From NCBI GenBank assembly GCA_014653725.1, contig JACWEC010000003.1, forward strand, positions 1 to 52,931: DNA of 52,931 nt. The letters run 5' to 3'. The position numbers and the translations under genes were made by a program. The stretch's first letter is position 1. The number at the start of each line of letters is the position of its first letter. The stretch comes from Pelagibacterales bacterium SAG-MED32 (lineage in GTDB: Bacteria; Pseudomonadota; Alphaproteobacteria; Pelagibacterales; AG-422-B15). Under the pieces are notes generated by a model, which made no database searches, was not told where the DNA came from, and saw only the letters and a list, made by a program, of their open reading frames with translations. Of this stretch, positions 1-8,412 are shown piece after piece.

Positions 1-272
1 TTATCTTGTTCCATTAAATAATTTGCGACACATCTTGTTCCGTTTCCGCAGGCACTAATCTCACCGCCATCTGAGTTGTAAAATTTCAAAAGTGGTATGT
101 CACTTATTTCAGAATTTCGAATATATATTAACTGATCGCAGCCTATGCCTTTATCACGATTGCATATATGCTGAACTTCAGTTGAGCTGTGATCAAGCTC
201 GTTAATCCTTTGATCTATGATTACAAAATCATTCCCTAAGCCATTCATTTTTATAAATTCAAATTCTGACAT
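1..272 (-). CDS. dapF: Diaminopimelate epimerase, 5' part (runs off the window)
   Basis: This is the N-terminal ~90 residues of DapF, which interconverts LL- and meso-diaminopimelate in lysine and peptidoglycan precursor synthesis. The start (ATG at 272-270) gives MSEFEFIKMNGLGNDFVIID, the classic family N-terminus with the NGLGNDF motif. Further on, the translation reaches SACGNGTRC, which contains the first of the two catalytic cysteines. The remainder lies beyond position 1. The gene is divergent from ffh, as dapF and SRP genes often are in Alphaproteobacteria. Identity is firm from the two motifs; completeness cannot be judged. Confidence 0.95.
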   Translation of the reverse strand, partial: MSEFEFIKMNGLGNDFVIIDQRINELDHSSTEVQHICNRDKGIGCDQLIYIRNSEISDIPLLKFYNSDGGEISACGNGTRCVANYLMEQD

Positions 273-320
273 ATAGTCTTTATATTAGGTAAAACCTAAT
301 TTTCCAGAAATAAGTACCAA

Positions 321-467
321 TTCAAACTTGACAAGTTTGAAGACAAATAATAAAAAACAGCTGTTTTCCGCAAGAAAAATATTCCTGCGGTACCTATTAA
401 TTTAGGTGTCGACATCAGTCAGCGAGTTTCGCCCACTGATGCGTTACCTGCTGAAAGTGAGTTATAA
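321..467 (+). promoter_or_regulatory. Candidate promoter and highly structured 5' leader of ffh
   Basis: A TTGACA hexamer lies at 328-333 with TAAAAA 17 bases on, a plausible though weak -10. Downstream, stems follow each other closely. CCGCA (368-372) pairs with TGCGG (386-390), extended by GAA/TTC after one mismatch. ACCTA (392-396) can pair with TAGGT (403-407). A long hairpin covers 405-448: GGT/ACC, CG/CG, CATCAGT (413-419)/ACTGATG (435-441) and inner GCGA (422-425)/TCGC (429-432) around GTT. The second and third stems share bases, so they are alternatives. Perfect dyads TTCAAACTT/AAGTTTGAA (321-341) and AAAACAG/CTGTTTT (354-367) lie further upstream. It does not match the 4.5S RNA core and I recognise no known riboswitch. 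Structure is seen; function is inferred. Confidence 0.45.
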
Positions 468-1850
468 ATGTTTGAAAGCCTTAGTTATAGGTTTGATGTT
501 ATTTTTAAAGGTCTAAAAAAGACTGGTTCTATTGACGAGAGCTCTTTGGATGCGGCCTTACGTGATATTAGGCGAGCGCTCTTAGAAGCTGACGTAGCTT
601 TACCAGTAGCAAAGGACTTTATAGAAAAAGTTAAAAAAGAGTCTCTTGGCAAGGAAATACTTAGGTCAATAACTCCAGCTCAAATGATAACCAAAATTGT
701 CAATGATGAACTTATAATGGCTCTTGGTTCAGACTCTAGTGAATTGAGAGTAAATGAAAGTGGAAATTCAATTTATCTTTTTGCTGGACTACAAGGTTCT
801 GGCAAAACTACGACAGTTGGAAAAATTGGTAATTATTTAAAAGAAAAGAAAAATAAAAAAGTATTATTAATATCTCTTGACACGTCTCGTCCTGCAGCAT
901 TTGATCAATTAAAGAAACTTTCAGAACAAATAAATGTTTCAATTCTGCCAAAGGTTGATGATCAGTTGCCAATAGATATTGCAAAGAGAGCTTTACAATT
1001 TGCACAACTTCAAGATATCGACTGTCTATTATTTGATACGGCTGGACGAATAAATATTGATCAGTCTCTTATGAATGAATTAAATCAATTAGAAAAAGAA
1101 ATTAGCCCAACGGAGACATTGTTGGTTCTTGATAGCTTAACTGGACAAGAAGCAGTTAATGTTGCGACTGACTTCTCTAAAACAATTACAGTAACTGGAA
1201 CAATATTAACGAGAGTAGATGGGGATGCGAGAGGTGGAGCAGCCTTAAGCATGAAATATGCCACTAACTGTCCTATTAAATTTATGGGTATGGGTGAGCA
1301 AATGGATGCTATTGAAGTTTTTCATCCTGAACGAATAGCCAACCGTATTCTGGGAATGGGCGACATCGTAACATTAGTTGAAAAAGCAACTGAAACTATT
1401 AAAGAAGAAGACGCTGAAAAGATGGCAGAAAAGTTGAAAAAAGGGGAGTTTGACCTTGATGATTTACTTAGCCAAATTAGACAAATGAAAAAAATGGGAG
1501 GGATTTCAAATTTAATGAAATTTATTCCTGGTCTTAAAAATATGAAAGACAAAATTCCACAACAAGAAAATCCTGAAAATTCTATTATAAAACAGGAGGC
1601 AATTATTTTATCAATGACAAAGTATGAGAGGAATAAACCAAAGATTATAAATGGATCAAGAAAGAAAAGAATTGCAGCTGGCTCTGGTACTTCAATTTCA
1701 GATATCAATAAAATATTAAAACAGCATAGAAAAATGTCCGACATGATGAAGAAATTATCAAAAAAGGGAATGGGCTCTATAGATCCAAATATGTTAGGTG
1801 GACAATTAGGTGCCGGCATACCAAATGATTTTTTTAAGAATAAATTTTAA
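468..1850 (+). CDS. ffh: Signal recognition particle GTPase Ffh
   Basis: Ffh binds signal sequences of nascent membrane proteins and, with 4.5S RNA and FtsY, delivers ribosomes to the Sec translocon. The 460-residue length is normal. The order is N domain (about 1-85), G domain with the P-loop GLQGSGKTT at 107-115, LLFDTAGR near 190 and TRVDGDARGG near 250, then a methionine-rich M domain ending in GMGSIDPNMLGG. It is the first gene of a ribosome/tRNA-modification cluster with rpsP 23 bases downstream. The start ATG at 468 lies 19 bases after the long leader hairpin and has only a weak GTGAG Shine-Dalgarno. Confidence 0.98.
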   Translation: MFESLSYRFDVIFKGLKKTGSIDESSLDAALRDIRRALLEADVALPVAKDFIEKVKKESLGKEILRSITPAQMITKIVNDELIMALGSDSSELRVNESGNSIYLFAGLQGSGKTTTVGKIGNYLKEKKNKKVLLISLDTSRPAAFDQLKKLSEQINVSILPKVDDQLPIDIAKRALQFAQLQDIDCLLFDTAGRINIDQSLMNELNQLEKEISPTETLLVLDSLTGQEAVNVATDFSKTITVTGTILTRVDGDARGGAALSMKYATNCPIKFMGMGEQMDAIEVFHPERIANRILGMGDIVTLVEKATETIKEEDAEKMAEKLKKGEFDLDDLLSQIRQMKKMGGISNLMKFIPGLKNMKDKIPQQENPENSIIKQEAIILSMTKYERNKPKIINGSRKKRIAAGSGTSISDINKILKQHRKMSDMMKKLSKKGMGSIDPNMLGGQLGAGIPNDFFKNKF

Positions 1851-1873
1851 TTTTTTAACAAAAGGAGAAAAAA

Positions 1874-2353
1874 ATGGCATTAAAAATAAGATTATCTAGG
1901 GCAGGATCCAAGAAAAGACCTGTCTATAGAGTAGTAGTCGCTGACTCTCGAAGTCCAAGAGACGGTAGATTTATTGAGAAAGTAGGATTGTTTAATCCTC
2001 TTCTAAATAAAGATAATAAAGACAGAGTTCAATTAGATCAGGATAATATAAAGGAATGGTTATCCAAAGGAGCAAAGCCCACTGACAAAGTTGCAAAGAT
2101 TCTGGGTGCTGCGGGTTTAATCCCAATGCCTGCTCAAGGAAACAATCCAAAAAAAGCGCAACCAAAGAAGAAAGCTCAAGAACGTTTAGCAGCAGCAGCA
2201 GAAGAAGCTCCAGCAGCAGAAGAAGCTCCAGCAGCAGAAGAAGCTCCAGCAGCAGAAGAAGCTCCAGCAGCAGAAGAAGCTCCAGCAGCAGAAGAAGCTC
2301 CAGCAGAAGAGACAAAAACAGTGGAAGACCAAGCAGGAGACGAGAACACATAA
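1874..2353 (+). CDS. rpsP: 30S ribosomal protein S16 with long Ala/Glu-rich repeat tail
   Basis: S16 is a small-subunit assembly protein. The first ~85 residues are canonical ([20 protein letters not shown], then [19 protein letters not shown]). The family is normally 80-110 residues, while this one has 159. The extra length is a lysine-rich linker followed by about five and a half copies of EEAPAA and an acidic end. An AGGAG Shine-Dalgarno lies upstream of the ATG. The gene sits between ffh and rimM, its usual place. The stop codon falls at the junction of a 21-base direct repeat. Similar Ala/Glu tails occur on S16 in other Alphaproteobacteria, so the tail is probably tolerated rather than an error. 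Confidence 0.97.
   Translation: MALKIRLSRAGSKKRPVYRVVVADSRSPRDGRFIEKVGLFNPLLNKDNKDRVQLDQDNIKEWLSKGAKPTDKVAKILGAAGLIPMPAQGNNPKKAQPKKKAQERLAAAAEEAPAAEEAPAAEEAPAAEEAPAAEEAPAAEEAPAEETKTVEDQAGDENT
2201..2306 (+). repeat. 18-bp tandem repeat in the rpsP tail
   Basis: The 18-base unit gaagaagctccagcagca is repeated head to tail: five perfect copies from 2201 to 2290 and a sixth truncated after 16 bases (2291-2306). Each copy encodes EEAPAA, so the reading frame survives any gain or loss of whole units. Copies are identical at the DNA level, pointing to recent slippage expansion rather than old protein-level conservation. The reverse strand shows meaningless leucine-rich or serine/alanine-rich open frames for the same reason. 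Confidence 0.95.
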
Positions 2354-2373
2354 CCAAGCAGGAGACGAGAACA
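2328..2373 (+). repeat. 21-bp direct repeat spanning the rpsP stop codon
   Basis: The sequence accaagcaggagacgagaac plus a final a occurs at 2328-2348 and again at 2353-2373, separated by cata. The period is therefore 25 bases. The first copy encodes the end of S16 and its stop lies at the junction; the second copy is noncoding and precedes rimM by 19 bases. This looks like a recent tandem duplication. Because 25 is not a multiple of three, it created or preserved the stop at the seam. Confidence 0.9.
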
Positions 2374-2392
2374 AATAAAAGTCTTATACATC

Positions 2393-2899
2393 ATGTCTAA
2401 GTTCATAGTAGTTGGCGAAGTTAGAGGCGTTCATGGATTAAAGGGGTTTTTCAAGATTACATCTTTTACGGAAAACCCTGATAATATATTTAAGTTCAAG
2501 TCTTTTAATATTGGAAAAAATTATAGATCTATAAATCTAAAAAAAATAAAAGTACTGCCTAATGGGTATATTGTTTCATGTAAGGAAGTTGATAGTAGAG
2601 AAAAATCTGAGTTAATAGTTGGATCTCTTATAGAAATAGAGTCCTCTGAATTACCTGATATAAATGATCGCAAAAAATATTATTTTCATGAATTAATTAG
2701 TTTAGAGGTAAAGGATGAAAATGAAAAATCACTTGGAACAGTATGTTCAGTTGAAAATTATGGATCAGCCGATTTGATAGAAGTAAGAAATAAAGACCAA
2801 AAAGATTTTTTTATTCCGTTTTCAAAAATGACAATAAAAAAAGTTGATTTAGAGAAAAGATTATTATTGGTTCAAAATGTAAGTGAATATTTAAATTAA
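2393..2899 (+). CDS. rimM: Ribosome maturation factor RimM
   Basis: RimM binds S19 and helps mature the head of the 30S subunit. The 168-residue product starts with GEVRGVHGLKGFFKITSFTENP, the typical N-terminal beta-barrel with the GxVxGxHGLKG signature. It ends in a PRC-barrel-like half with YYFHELISLEV, then GSADLIEV and FIPF. Its position between rpsP and trmD is the standard one. trmD begins 4 bases after the stop, so the two are almost certainly co-transcribed. Nothing unusual is seen. Confidence 0.95.
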   Translation: MSKFIVVGEVRGVHGLKGFFKITSFTENPDNIFKFKSFNIGKNYRSINLKKIKVLPNGYIVSCKEVDSREKSELIVGSLIEIESSELPDINDRKKYYFHELISLEVKDENEKSLGTVCSVENYGSADLIEVRNKDQKDFFIPFSKMTIKKVDLEKRLLLVQNVSEYLN

Positions 2900-2903
2900 T
2901 AAA

Positions 2904-3620
2904 ATGTACAAAGTTAAAATCATATCAATATTTCCTGGTTCTTTTCCTGGGATACTTGGACAAGGTGTTATAGGCAAAGCTCATAGTAAAAAAATATGGT
3001 CTTTAAAAACAATTGATCCTCGTAAGTATACGAAAGACAAATATAAAAAAATTGATGATACAACAGCCGGTGGCGGGCCTGGAATGATTTTTAAACCAGA
3101 TATCATGGGCAAGGCTATTGATGCATGTTATAGAAATATAAAATCCAAAGAAAAATATCCCTTGATTTACTTAAGCCCAAGGGGAAAACCTCTCACGCAA
3201 AAGAAAGTTGTCAAATTATCAAAAATGAAAGGAATAAATCTTCTTTGTGGGAGATATGAGGGAATCGATCAACGCCTTTTGGATTACTACGCTATAGAAG
3301 AATTAAGTATTGGAGATTACATTTTAGCAGGCGGAGAGTTAGCTGCTCAGGTGTTAGTTGAGTCTATAGTTAGACTTCTTCCTGGGACTTTGGGACATAG
3401 AGAGTCCAGTGAAACGGAGTCATTTAATAATGATTTGTTAGAGTATCCGCAATATACCAGGCCAAAAACATGGAAAAACATGACTATTCCAGATGTATTA
3501 CTGTCAGGTAATCATAAGAACATAAGTAAATGGCGCTTGGACATGTCCGAGAAAATAACAAAGAAAATGAGGCCAGACATATGGAAAAACTACAAAAAAA
3601 ACAAGACAAGCAAGAAATAA
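2904..3620 (+). CDS. trmD: tRNA (guanine-N1)-methyltransferase TrmD
   Basis: TrmD uses S-adenosylmethionine to methylate G37 of tRNAs that read CNN codons, preventing +1 frameshifting. The 238-residue length is typical. Family signatures are TTAGGGPGMIFKPD (near 55-68), YLSPRGKPLTQ, LLCGRYEGIDQR and SIGDYILAGGELA; the last three form the trefoil-knot AdoMet site of the SPOUT fold. The C-terminus has the PQYTRPKTW and RPDIWKNY elements. The gene lies between rimM and rplS, the conserved order. Confidence 0.97.
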   Translation: MYKVKIISIFPGSFPGILGQGVIGKAHSKKIWSLKTIDPRKYTKDKYKKIDDTTAGGGPGMIFKPDIMGKAIDACYRNIKSKEKYPLIYLSPRGKPLTQKKVVKLSKMKGINLLCGRYEGIDQRLLDYYAIEELSIGDYILAGGELAAQVLVESIVRLLPGTLGHRESSETESFNNDLLEYPQYTRPKTWKNMTIPDVLLSGNHKNISKWRLDMSEKITKKMRPDIWKNYKKNKTSKK

Positions 3621-3647
3621 AGTATTAAAAGACGGTGCGAGGCAATC

Positions 3648-4223
3648 ATGAATATTATAGAGCAGTTTGAAAAAGATCAGATAAAGACACTTATTAAAGG
3701 TAAGAAAATACCTCAGTTCCATCCAGGAGATACTGTCAGAGTGAATGTTAAAGTACGAGAGGGTACAAGGGAACGTATCCAAGCATTTGAGGGTGTTTGT
3801 ATAAGAAAAAAGAATAGAGGTCTCAGTTCTTCATTCACAGTAAGAAAAATATCTTTTGGCGAGGGTGTTGAGAGAGTCTTTCCAATTTTTAGTCCTACTA
3901 TTGATTCTATTTCAATTGTAAGAAGTGGCCAGGTGAGGAGAGCAAAGCTCTATTACTTAAGAGACCTAACTGGTAAAAAAGCAAGAATTGTTGAAAGAAT
4001 TAGAAAAAAACAGCCTGATTTAGCCAGTCTATATATTGATGAAACAGAAGAGGTTGCGGAAGATCAAATCGTTGCCGCAGAAGAACTTGCAACTGAAGAT
4101 GAGGCTACGATGCAAGCTGAGACTTCAGAATCACAAACTGAAGATACACCTGAAGCAAAAGAGGAAACTAGTCCTGAGGCGGAAGATGGAAAATCAGAAG
4201 AAACAGACAGCACAAAAGAATAA
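3648..4223 (+). CDS. rplS: 50S ribosomal protein L19 with acidic C-terminal extension
   Basis: L19 sits at the 30S-50S interface. Residues 1-120 are canonical ([29 protein letters not shown], given here only as the [11 protein letters not shown] core, then [10 protein letters not shown] and [18 protein letters not shown]). The remaining ~70 residues are a low-complexity acidic tail rich in Glu, Thr, Ser and Ala, which most L19 proteins lack or have only in short form. A GAGG Shine-Dalgarno precedes ATG 3648. It closes the ffh-trmD group; leuC begins 36 bases later with no visible terminator. Confidence 0.96.
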   Translation: MNIIEQFEKDQIKTLIKGKKIPQFHPGDTVRVNVKVREGTRERIQAFEGVCIRKKNRGLSSSFTVRKISFGEGVERVFPIFSPTIDSISIVRSGQVRRAKLYYLRDLTGKKARIVERIRKKQPDLASLYIDETEEVAEDQIVAAEELATEDEATMQAETSESQTEDTPEAKEETSPEAEDGKSEETDSTKE

Positions 4224-4259
4224 ACAATTCTTTTTCTTTTTAATATCATTAACTGAATT

Positions 4260-5663
4260 ATGAGTGCGCCAAAAACTTTGTATGATAAAATATGGGATAA
4301 CCATATCGTTTCCATTAATGATGATGGAACTACCATACTTTATATAGACCGACATCTTGTACACGAGGTAACTAGTCCACAAGCCTTTGAAGGATTGCGA
4401 ATGAGTGGCAGAAAAGTTAGAAGACCTGAATTTACTCTTGCGACAGCAGACCATAATGTGCCTACTATGGATAGGGATAAGGGTATAGCAGACCCAGATT
4501 CAAAATTACAAGTTGAAACGCTAGAGAGAAATGCTAGTGAAAATAATATCACTTACCTACCGATGTCAGATAAGCGGCAAGGTATTGTTCACATTGTTGG
4601 CCCCGAGCAGGGATTTACTCAACCTGGAATGACAATAGTTTGTGGAGATAGTCATACATCTACTCATGGTGCTTTCGGCGCTTTAGCGTGGGGCATAGGA
4701 ACATCTGAAGTTGAACATACTCTTGCTACTCAAACTCTGATTCAAACAAAAGCTAAAAATATGTGCATTAAAATTACAGGCGAGGTTGTGGATGGCGTAA
4801 CTGCAAAAGACATAATATTAGCAATTATAAAAAAAATAGGAACTGCAGGTGGAACAGGTTATGTGATTGAATATACAGGTGACGTAATTAAAAATTTATC
4901 AATGGAAGGCAGAATGACGGTTTGCAACATGTCTATTGAGGCAGGCGCAAGAGCTGGTTTAATCAGTCCTGATGAAAAAACTTGGGAATATTTAAAGGGC
5001 AGACCACTTGCTCCTTCTGGTGAAGAGTTTGAAACGGCGATTAAGTATTGGCAATCACTTGCTACTGATGAAGGCGCACAATATGACGAAATCGTAGAAA
5101 TAAAAGCAGACGAAATTATTCCTCAAGTAACTTGGGGGACAAGTCCGGAAGATGTTGTTTCAATTGACGGCTACGTTCCTGATCCAAAAAATGCAAGTAG
5201 TGATGAAAAAAAGAGATCTATTGAAAGAGCGCTTGATTATATGGGTCTCGAACCTAATACACCAATTAATGAAATTGAAGTAAATAAAGTTTTTATTGGA
5301 TCTTGCACAAATGGACGAATAGAAGATCTAAGGGCTGTCTCTAAAATTGCAAAAGGTCGCAAAGTTGAAAAAAATGTTCATGCAATGATTGTCCCAGGTT
5401 CAGGACTTGTGAAAGAACAGGCAGAAAAGGAAGGCTTAGATAAAATATTTATAGAAGCAGGGTTCGATTGGAGAGATCCAGGATGTTCAATGTGTTTAGC
5501 CATGAATGCAGATAAATTAAAACCTCAAGAAAGATGCGCATCAACTTCAAATAGAAATTTTGAAGGAAGACAAGGAAGAGGTGGTCGAACGCACTTAATG
5601 AGTCCACAAATGGCTGCTGCTGCAGCTATCAAAGGTAAATTAACTGATTTTAGAGATCTATAA
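4260..5663 (+). CDS. leuC: 3-isopropylmalate dehydratase large subunit
   Basis: LeuC with LeuD isomerises 2-isopropylmalate to 3-isopropylmalate in leucine synthesis. The 467-residue aconitase-type protein shows [22 protein letters not shown] near 130-155. The [4Fe-4S] ligands are the cysteine in [13 protein letters not shown] and the pair in [11 protein letters not shown], and the substrate-binding [10 protein letters not shown] motif follows. Its TAA overlaps the leuD ATG by one base, indicating translational coupling. Length and all cluster ligands are intact. Confidence 0.98.
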   Translation: MSAPKTLYDKIWDNHIVSINDDGTTILYIDRHLVHEVTSPQAFEGLRMSGRKVRRPEFTLATADHNVPTMDRDKGIADPDSKLQVETLERNASENNITYLPMSDKRQGIVHIVGPEQGFTQPGMTIVCGDSHTSTHGAFGALAWGIGTSEVEHTLATQTLIQTKAKNMCIKITGEVVDGVTAKDIILAIIKKIGTAGGTGYVIEYTGDVIKNLSMEGRMTVCNMSIEAGARAGLISPDEKTWEYLKGRPLAPSGEEFETAIKYWQSLATDEGAQYDEIVEIKADEIIPQVTWGTSPEDVVSIDGYVPDPKNASSDEKKRSIERALDYMGLEPNTPINEIEVNKVFIGSCTNGRIEDLRAVSKIAKGRKVEKNVHAMIVPGSGLVKEQAEKEGLDKIFIEAGFDWRDPGCSMCLAMNADKLKPQERCASTSNRNFEGRQGRGGRTHLMSPQMAAAAAIKGKLTDFRDL

Positions 5664-6289
5664 TGGAGAAATTTAACAAACTAACTGGCAATGCAATTCC
5701 TATACGGATAACTAATGTTGATACAGATATGATAATCCCAAAACAGTTTTTGAAAACAATTAAAAGAACTGGTCTTGGAGAATATTTATTTTTTGAGTTA
5801 AAGTTTGATCAAGACGGTAACAAAATAGATTCTTTTGCACTCAATCAAGATCAGTACAATGGGGCAAGTATCTTAATAGCGGGTAAAAATTTTGGTTGCG
5901 GCTCTTCTCGCGAACATGCTCCTTGGTCAATTGCTGACTATGGCATTAAATGTATAATTGCACCAAGTTATGCTGATATATTTTATAATAATTGCTTCAA
6001 AAACGGTATTTTACCTATAATTCTTGACGAAGAAACAGTAGCTAAATTACAGGACACAGCTGAGAATACATTGAATTTCAACATTGATCTAGAAAAGCAG
6101 AACATAACTTATTTAGAAAACAATGAACAAAAAGAAATAACATTCGAAATCGATCCTGTTAAGAAGAAATGTTTAATTGAAGGACTCGATGACATTGGTC
6201 TAACTTTAAATAAATCAAGTTCGATTTCAGATTTTGAAAATAATCAAGCAAAAGAAACTCCTTGGTTATATGGAAGTAAAATAATATGA
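5663..6289 (+). CDS. leuD: 3-isopropylmalate dehydratase small subunit
   Basis: This is the swivelling-domain partner of LeuC. The 208-residue length is standard for the proteobacterial form. Signatures are the N-terminal [14 protein letters not shown], the [15 protein letters not shown] substrate-recognition loop and AGKNFG upstream of it, then [20 protein letters not shown]. It overlaps leuC by one base and leuB by four (ATGA), so leuC, leuD and leuB form a tight translational unit. Confidence 0.97.
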   Translation: MEKFNKLTGNAIPIRITNVDTDMIIPKQFLKTIKRTGLGEYLFFELKFDQDGNKIDSFALNQDQYNGASILIAGKNFGCGSSREHAPWSIADYGIKCIIAPSYADIFYNNCFKNGILPIILDEETVAKLQDTAENTLNFNIDLEKQNITYLENNEQKEITFEIDPVKKKCLIEGLDDIGLTLNKSSSISDFENNQAKETPWLYGSKII

Positions 6290-7395
6290 GTAAATTATAC
6301 AAATTATTAATTTTGTCTGGAGATGGTATTGGCCCAGAAGTAATGGATGAAGTTATTAAAGTTGCTAAATGTGTTGAAGAAAATAGTAATGTTGCATTTG
6401 AAATACAAAAAGATGATATTGGGGGAGCGGCTTATGATCGATATGGTGTCCCCTTATCAGGTGAAACATTAGATAAGGCAAAAGATTCTCATGCCGTCTT
6501 ACTTGGTGCTGTTGGAGGAGAAAAGTGGGATAATCTTGATTTTTCTTTAAGGCCTGAGCAAGGGCTTTTAAGCATCAGAAAAGAGATGGATCTATTTGCT
6601 AATTTAAGACCTGCTTTATGTTTTGAGTCAATGGTTGATGCATCATCTTTAAAATCTGAACTTGTTTCTGGTTTAGACATCCTAATTGTCAGAGAACTTA
6701 CAGGCGGTATTTACTTTGGAGAGCCAAGAGGTATCGAAGAAAAAAGTGATGGAACTAGAGTTGGAATTAATACTCAGTCATACAGTACAGAAGAAATAAG
6801 AAGAGTTGCGAGAATAGCCTTTGAACTGGCAAGCAAAAGAGACAACAAGGTAACTTCATGTGAAAAATCAAATGTTATGGAGTCGGGCATTTTATGGAGA
6901 GAAGAAGTGTCTTACGTTCATAAAAATGAATATCCAAATGTTGAACTCTCACACATGTATGCGGATAATTGTGCTATGCAACTTGTAAGAAATCCAAAAC
7001 AATTTGACGTAATTGTTACAGATAATTTATTTGGTGATATTCTGTCTGATGAAGCCGCTATGTTAACAGGATCTTTAGGTATGCTGCCTTCAGCTTCATT
7101 GGGCGCATTTGATTCAAATAACTTTAGAAAATCTCTTTATGAACCCGTTCACGGATCAGCACCTGATATTGCCGGTAAAGGAATAGCAAATCCTATTGCG
7201 TCAATCTTAAGCTTTGCAATGTGCCTTAAATATTCATTTAATATGGATAAGGAATCTGATCTCATCAATCAATCTGTTAATAAAGTACTTTCAGATGGCT
7301 ATAAGACAGCCGACTTAATAGGTGATGATAATAAAAATCTGTCGACAGTTGAAATGGGAGACAAAATTATTGATCAATTAAAACAGAATTTTTAA
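6286..7395 (+). CDS. leuB: 3-isopropylmalate dehydrogenase
   Basis: LeuB oxidises and decarboxylates 3-isopropylmalate to 2-ketoisocaproate with NAD+. The 369-residue protein has [10 protein letters not shown] at the start, [10 protein letters not shown], the arginine-rich [22 protein letters not shown] substrate site (core LFANLRP), [23 protein letters not shown] with metal-binding aspartates, and [18 protein letters not shown] for NAD. It overlaps leuD by four bases; asd follows after 3 bases. The order leuB-asd is common in Alphaproteobacteria. Confidence 0.98.
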   Translation: MSKLYKLLILSGDGIGPEVMDEVIKVAKCVEENSNVAFEIQKDDIGGAAYDRYGVPLSGETLDKAKDSHAVLLGAVGGEKWDNLDFSLRPEQGLLSIRKEMDLFANLRPALCFESMVDASSLKSELVSGLDILIVRELTGGIYFGEPRGIEEKSDGTRVGINTQSYSTEEIRRVARIAFELASKRDNKVTSCEKSNVMESGILWREEVSYVHKNEYPNVELSHMYADNCAMQLVRNPKQFDVIVTDNLFGDILSDEAAMLTGSLGMLPSASLGAFDSNNFRKSLYEPVHGSAPDIAGKGIANPIASILSFAMCLKYSFNMDKESDLINQSVNKVLSDGYKTADLIGDDNKNLSTVEMGDKIIDQLKQNF

Positions 7396-7398
7396 TTT

Positions 7399-8412
7399 AT
7401 GAGCTTAAATATCGCAATAGTTGGAGCAACTGGAAATGTCGGTCGAGAGATGCTTAACATACTTTCAGATAGAAAGTACGACTCATCTAATATTTTTCCT
7501 GTTGCCTCAAGTAAAAGTGAGGGAGCTAAAGTTGAATTTGGAGACAAGGAGCTTACAGTCGAAGCAATTGATAAATTTGATCCTGCAAAAGTCGATCTAG
7601 CACTATTTTCCGCAGGAGCGAGCGTATCAAAAGAATGGGCACCTAAGTTTGCTGAAAAAAATTGTATTGTTATCGATAATTCAAGTCAATTTAGAATGGA
7701 TAAAGATATTCCACTAATCGTTCCTGAAGTAAATCCTGAAGCTATAAAAGATTATAAAATAAAAAATATTATTGCTAACCCTAATTGTTCAACAATACAA
7801 CTAGTCGTAGCATTAAAGCCATTGCATGAAATTTCAAAAATAAAAAAGGTGATTGTATCAACCTATCAATCTGTTTCAGGTGCAGGCAAAGCTGGTATGG
7901 ATGAGTTGTTCGACCAGACAAAAAATATGTTTTCTGACGAAATAAAAGACTACATAAAGTTTACAAAACCAATTGCATTTAATGTTATTCCACACATTGA
8001 TAAATTTATGGATGATGGTTATACAAAAGAAGAACTTAAGATGGATCAAGAAACAAAAAAGATTTTATCTAATGAAATAAGTTTTAGTGCGACTTGTGTG
8101 AGAGTACCGGTCTTTATTGGTCATTCGGAGGCAGTTAATATAGAATTTCACGAAAAAGTTTCTGTAGAACAAGCTAGAGATGCCATTAAAAATGCACCAG
8201 GTTGTAAATTATTAGATGAACGTGAAGATGGGGGTTACGTAACACCAAAGGAATGCGCTGGCAATGATGATACTTATGTTTCAAGAATTAGAGAGGATAC
8301 TTCAACTAAAAATGGTTTATCAATTTGGGTAGTATCTGATAATTTGAGGAAAGGCGCAGCCTTAAACACAATTCAAATTGCTGAAATGCTTATAGAGGAT
8401 CATTTAAAATAA
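7399..8412 (+). CDS. asd: Aspartate-semialdehyde dehydrogenase
   Basis: Asd reduces aspartyl phosphate to aspartate semialdehyde, the branch point to lysine/diaminopimelate, threonine and methionine. The 337-residue protein has the Rossmann motif GATGNVGREM (9-18), FSAGASVSKEWAP, and the catalytic cysteine in NPNCSTIQ (Cys130). SGAGKAGMDEL and the active-site ATCVRVPVFIGHSEAV region are also present. It is preceded by leuB and its stop overlaps the start of the Mcl-Mch fusion by one base. Both dapF and metX, which use its product, lie in this window. Confidence 0.97.
   Translation: MSLNIAIVGATGNVGREMLNILSDRKYDSSNIFPVASSKSEGAKVEFGDKELTVEAIDKFDPAKVDLALFSAGASVSKEWAPKFAEKNCIVIDNSSQFRMDKDIPLIVPEVNPEAIKDYKIKNIIANPNCSTIQLVVALKPLHEISKIKKVIVSTYQSVSGAGKAGMDELFDQTKNMFSDEIKDYIKFTKPIAFNVIPHIDKFMDDGYTKEELKMDQETKKILSNEISFSATCVRVPVFIGHSEAVNIEFHEKVSVEQARDAIKNAPGCKLLDEREDGGYVTPKECAGNDDTYVSRIREDTSTKNGLSIWVVSDNLRKGAALNTIQIAEMLIEDHLK

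Noticed and set aside
1322..1819. 165-codon open frame antisense to ffh
   Set aside because: It is a Phe/Ile/Ser-rich mirror of a clear gene with no domain, Shine-Dalgarno or context; AT-rich coding DNA often gives such frames.
1992..2406. Overlapping minus-strand frames with Leu/Glu, Ser/Ala or Cys/Phe-rich repeats
   Set aside because: They are three readings of the 18-bp rpsP repeat on the opposite strand.
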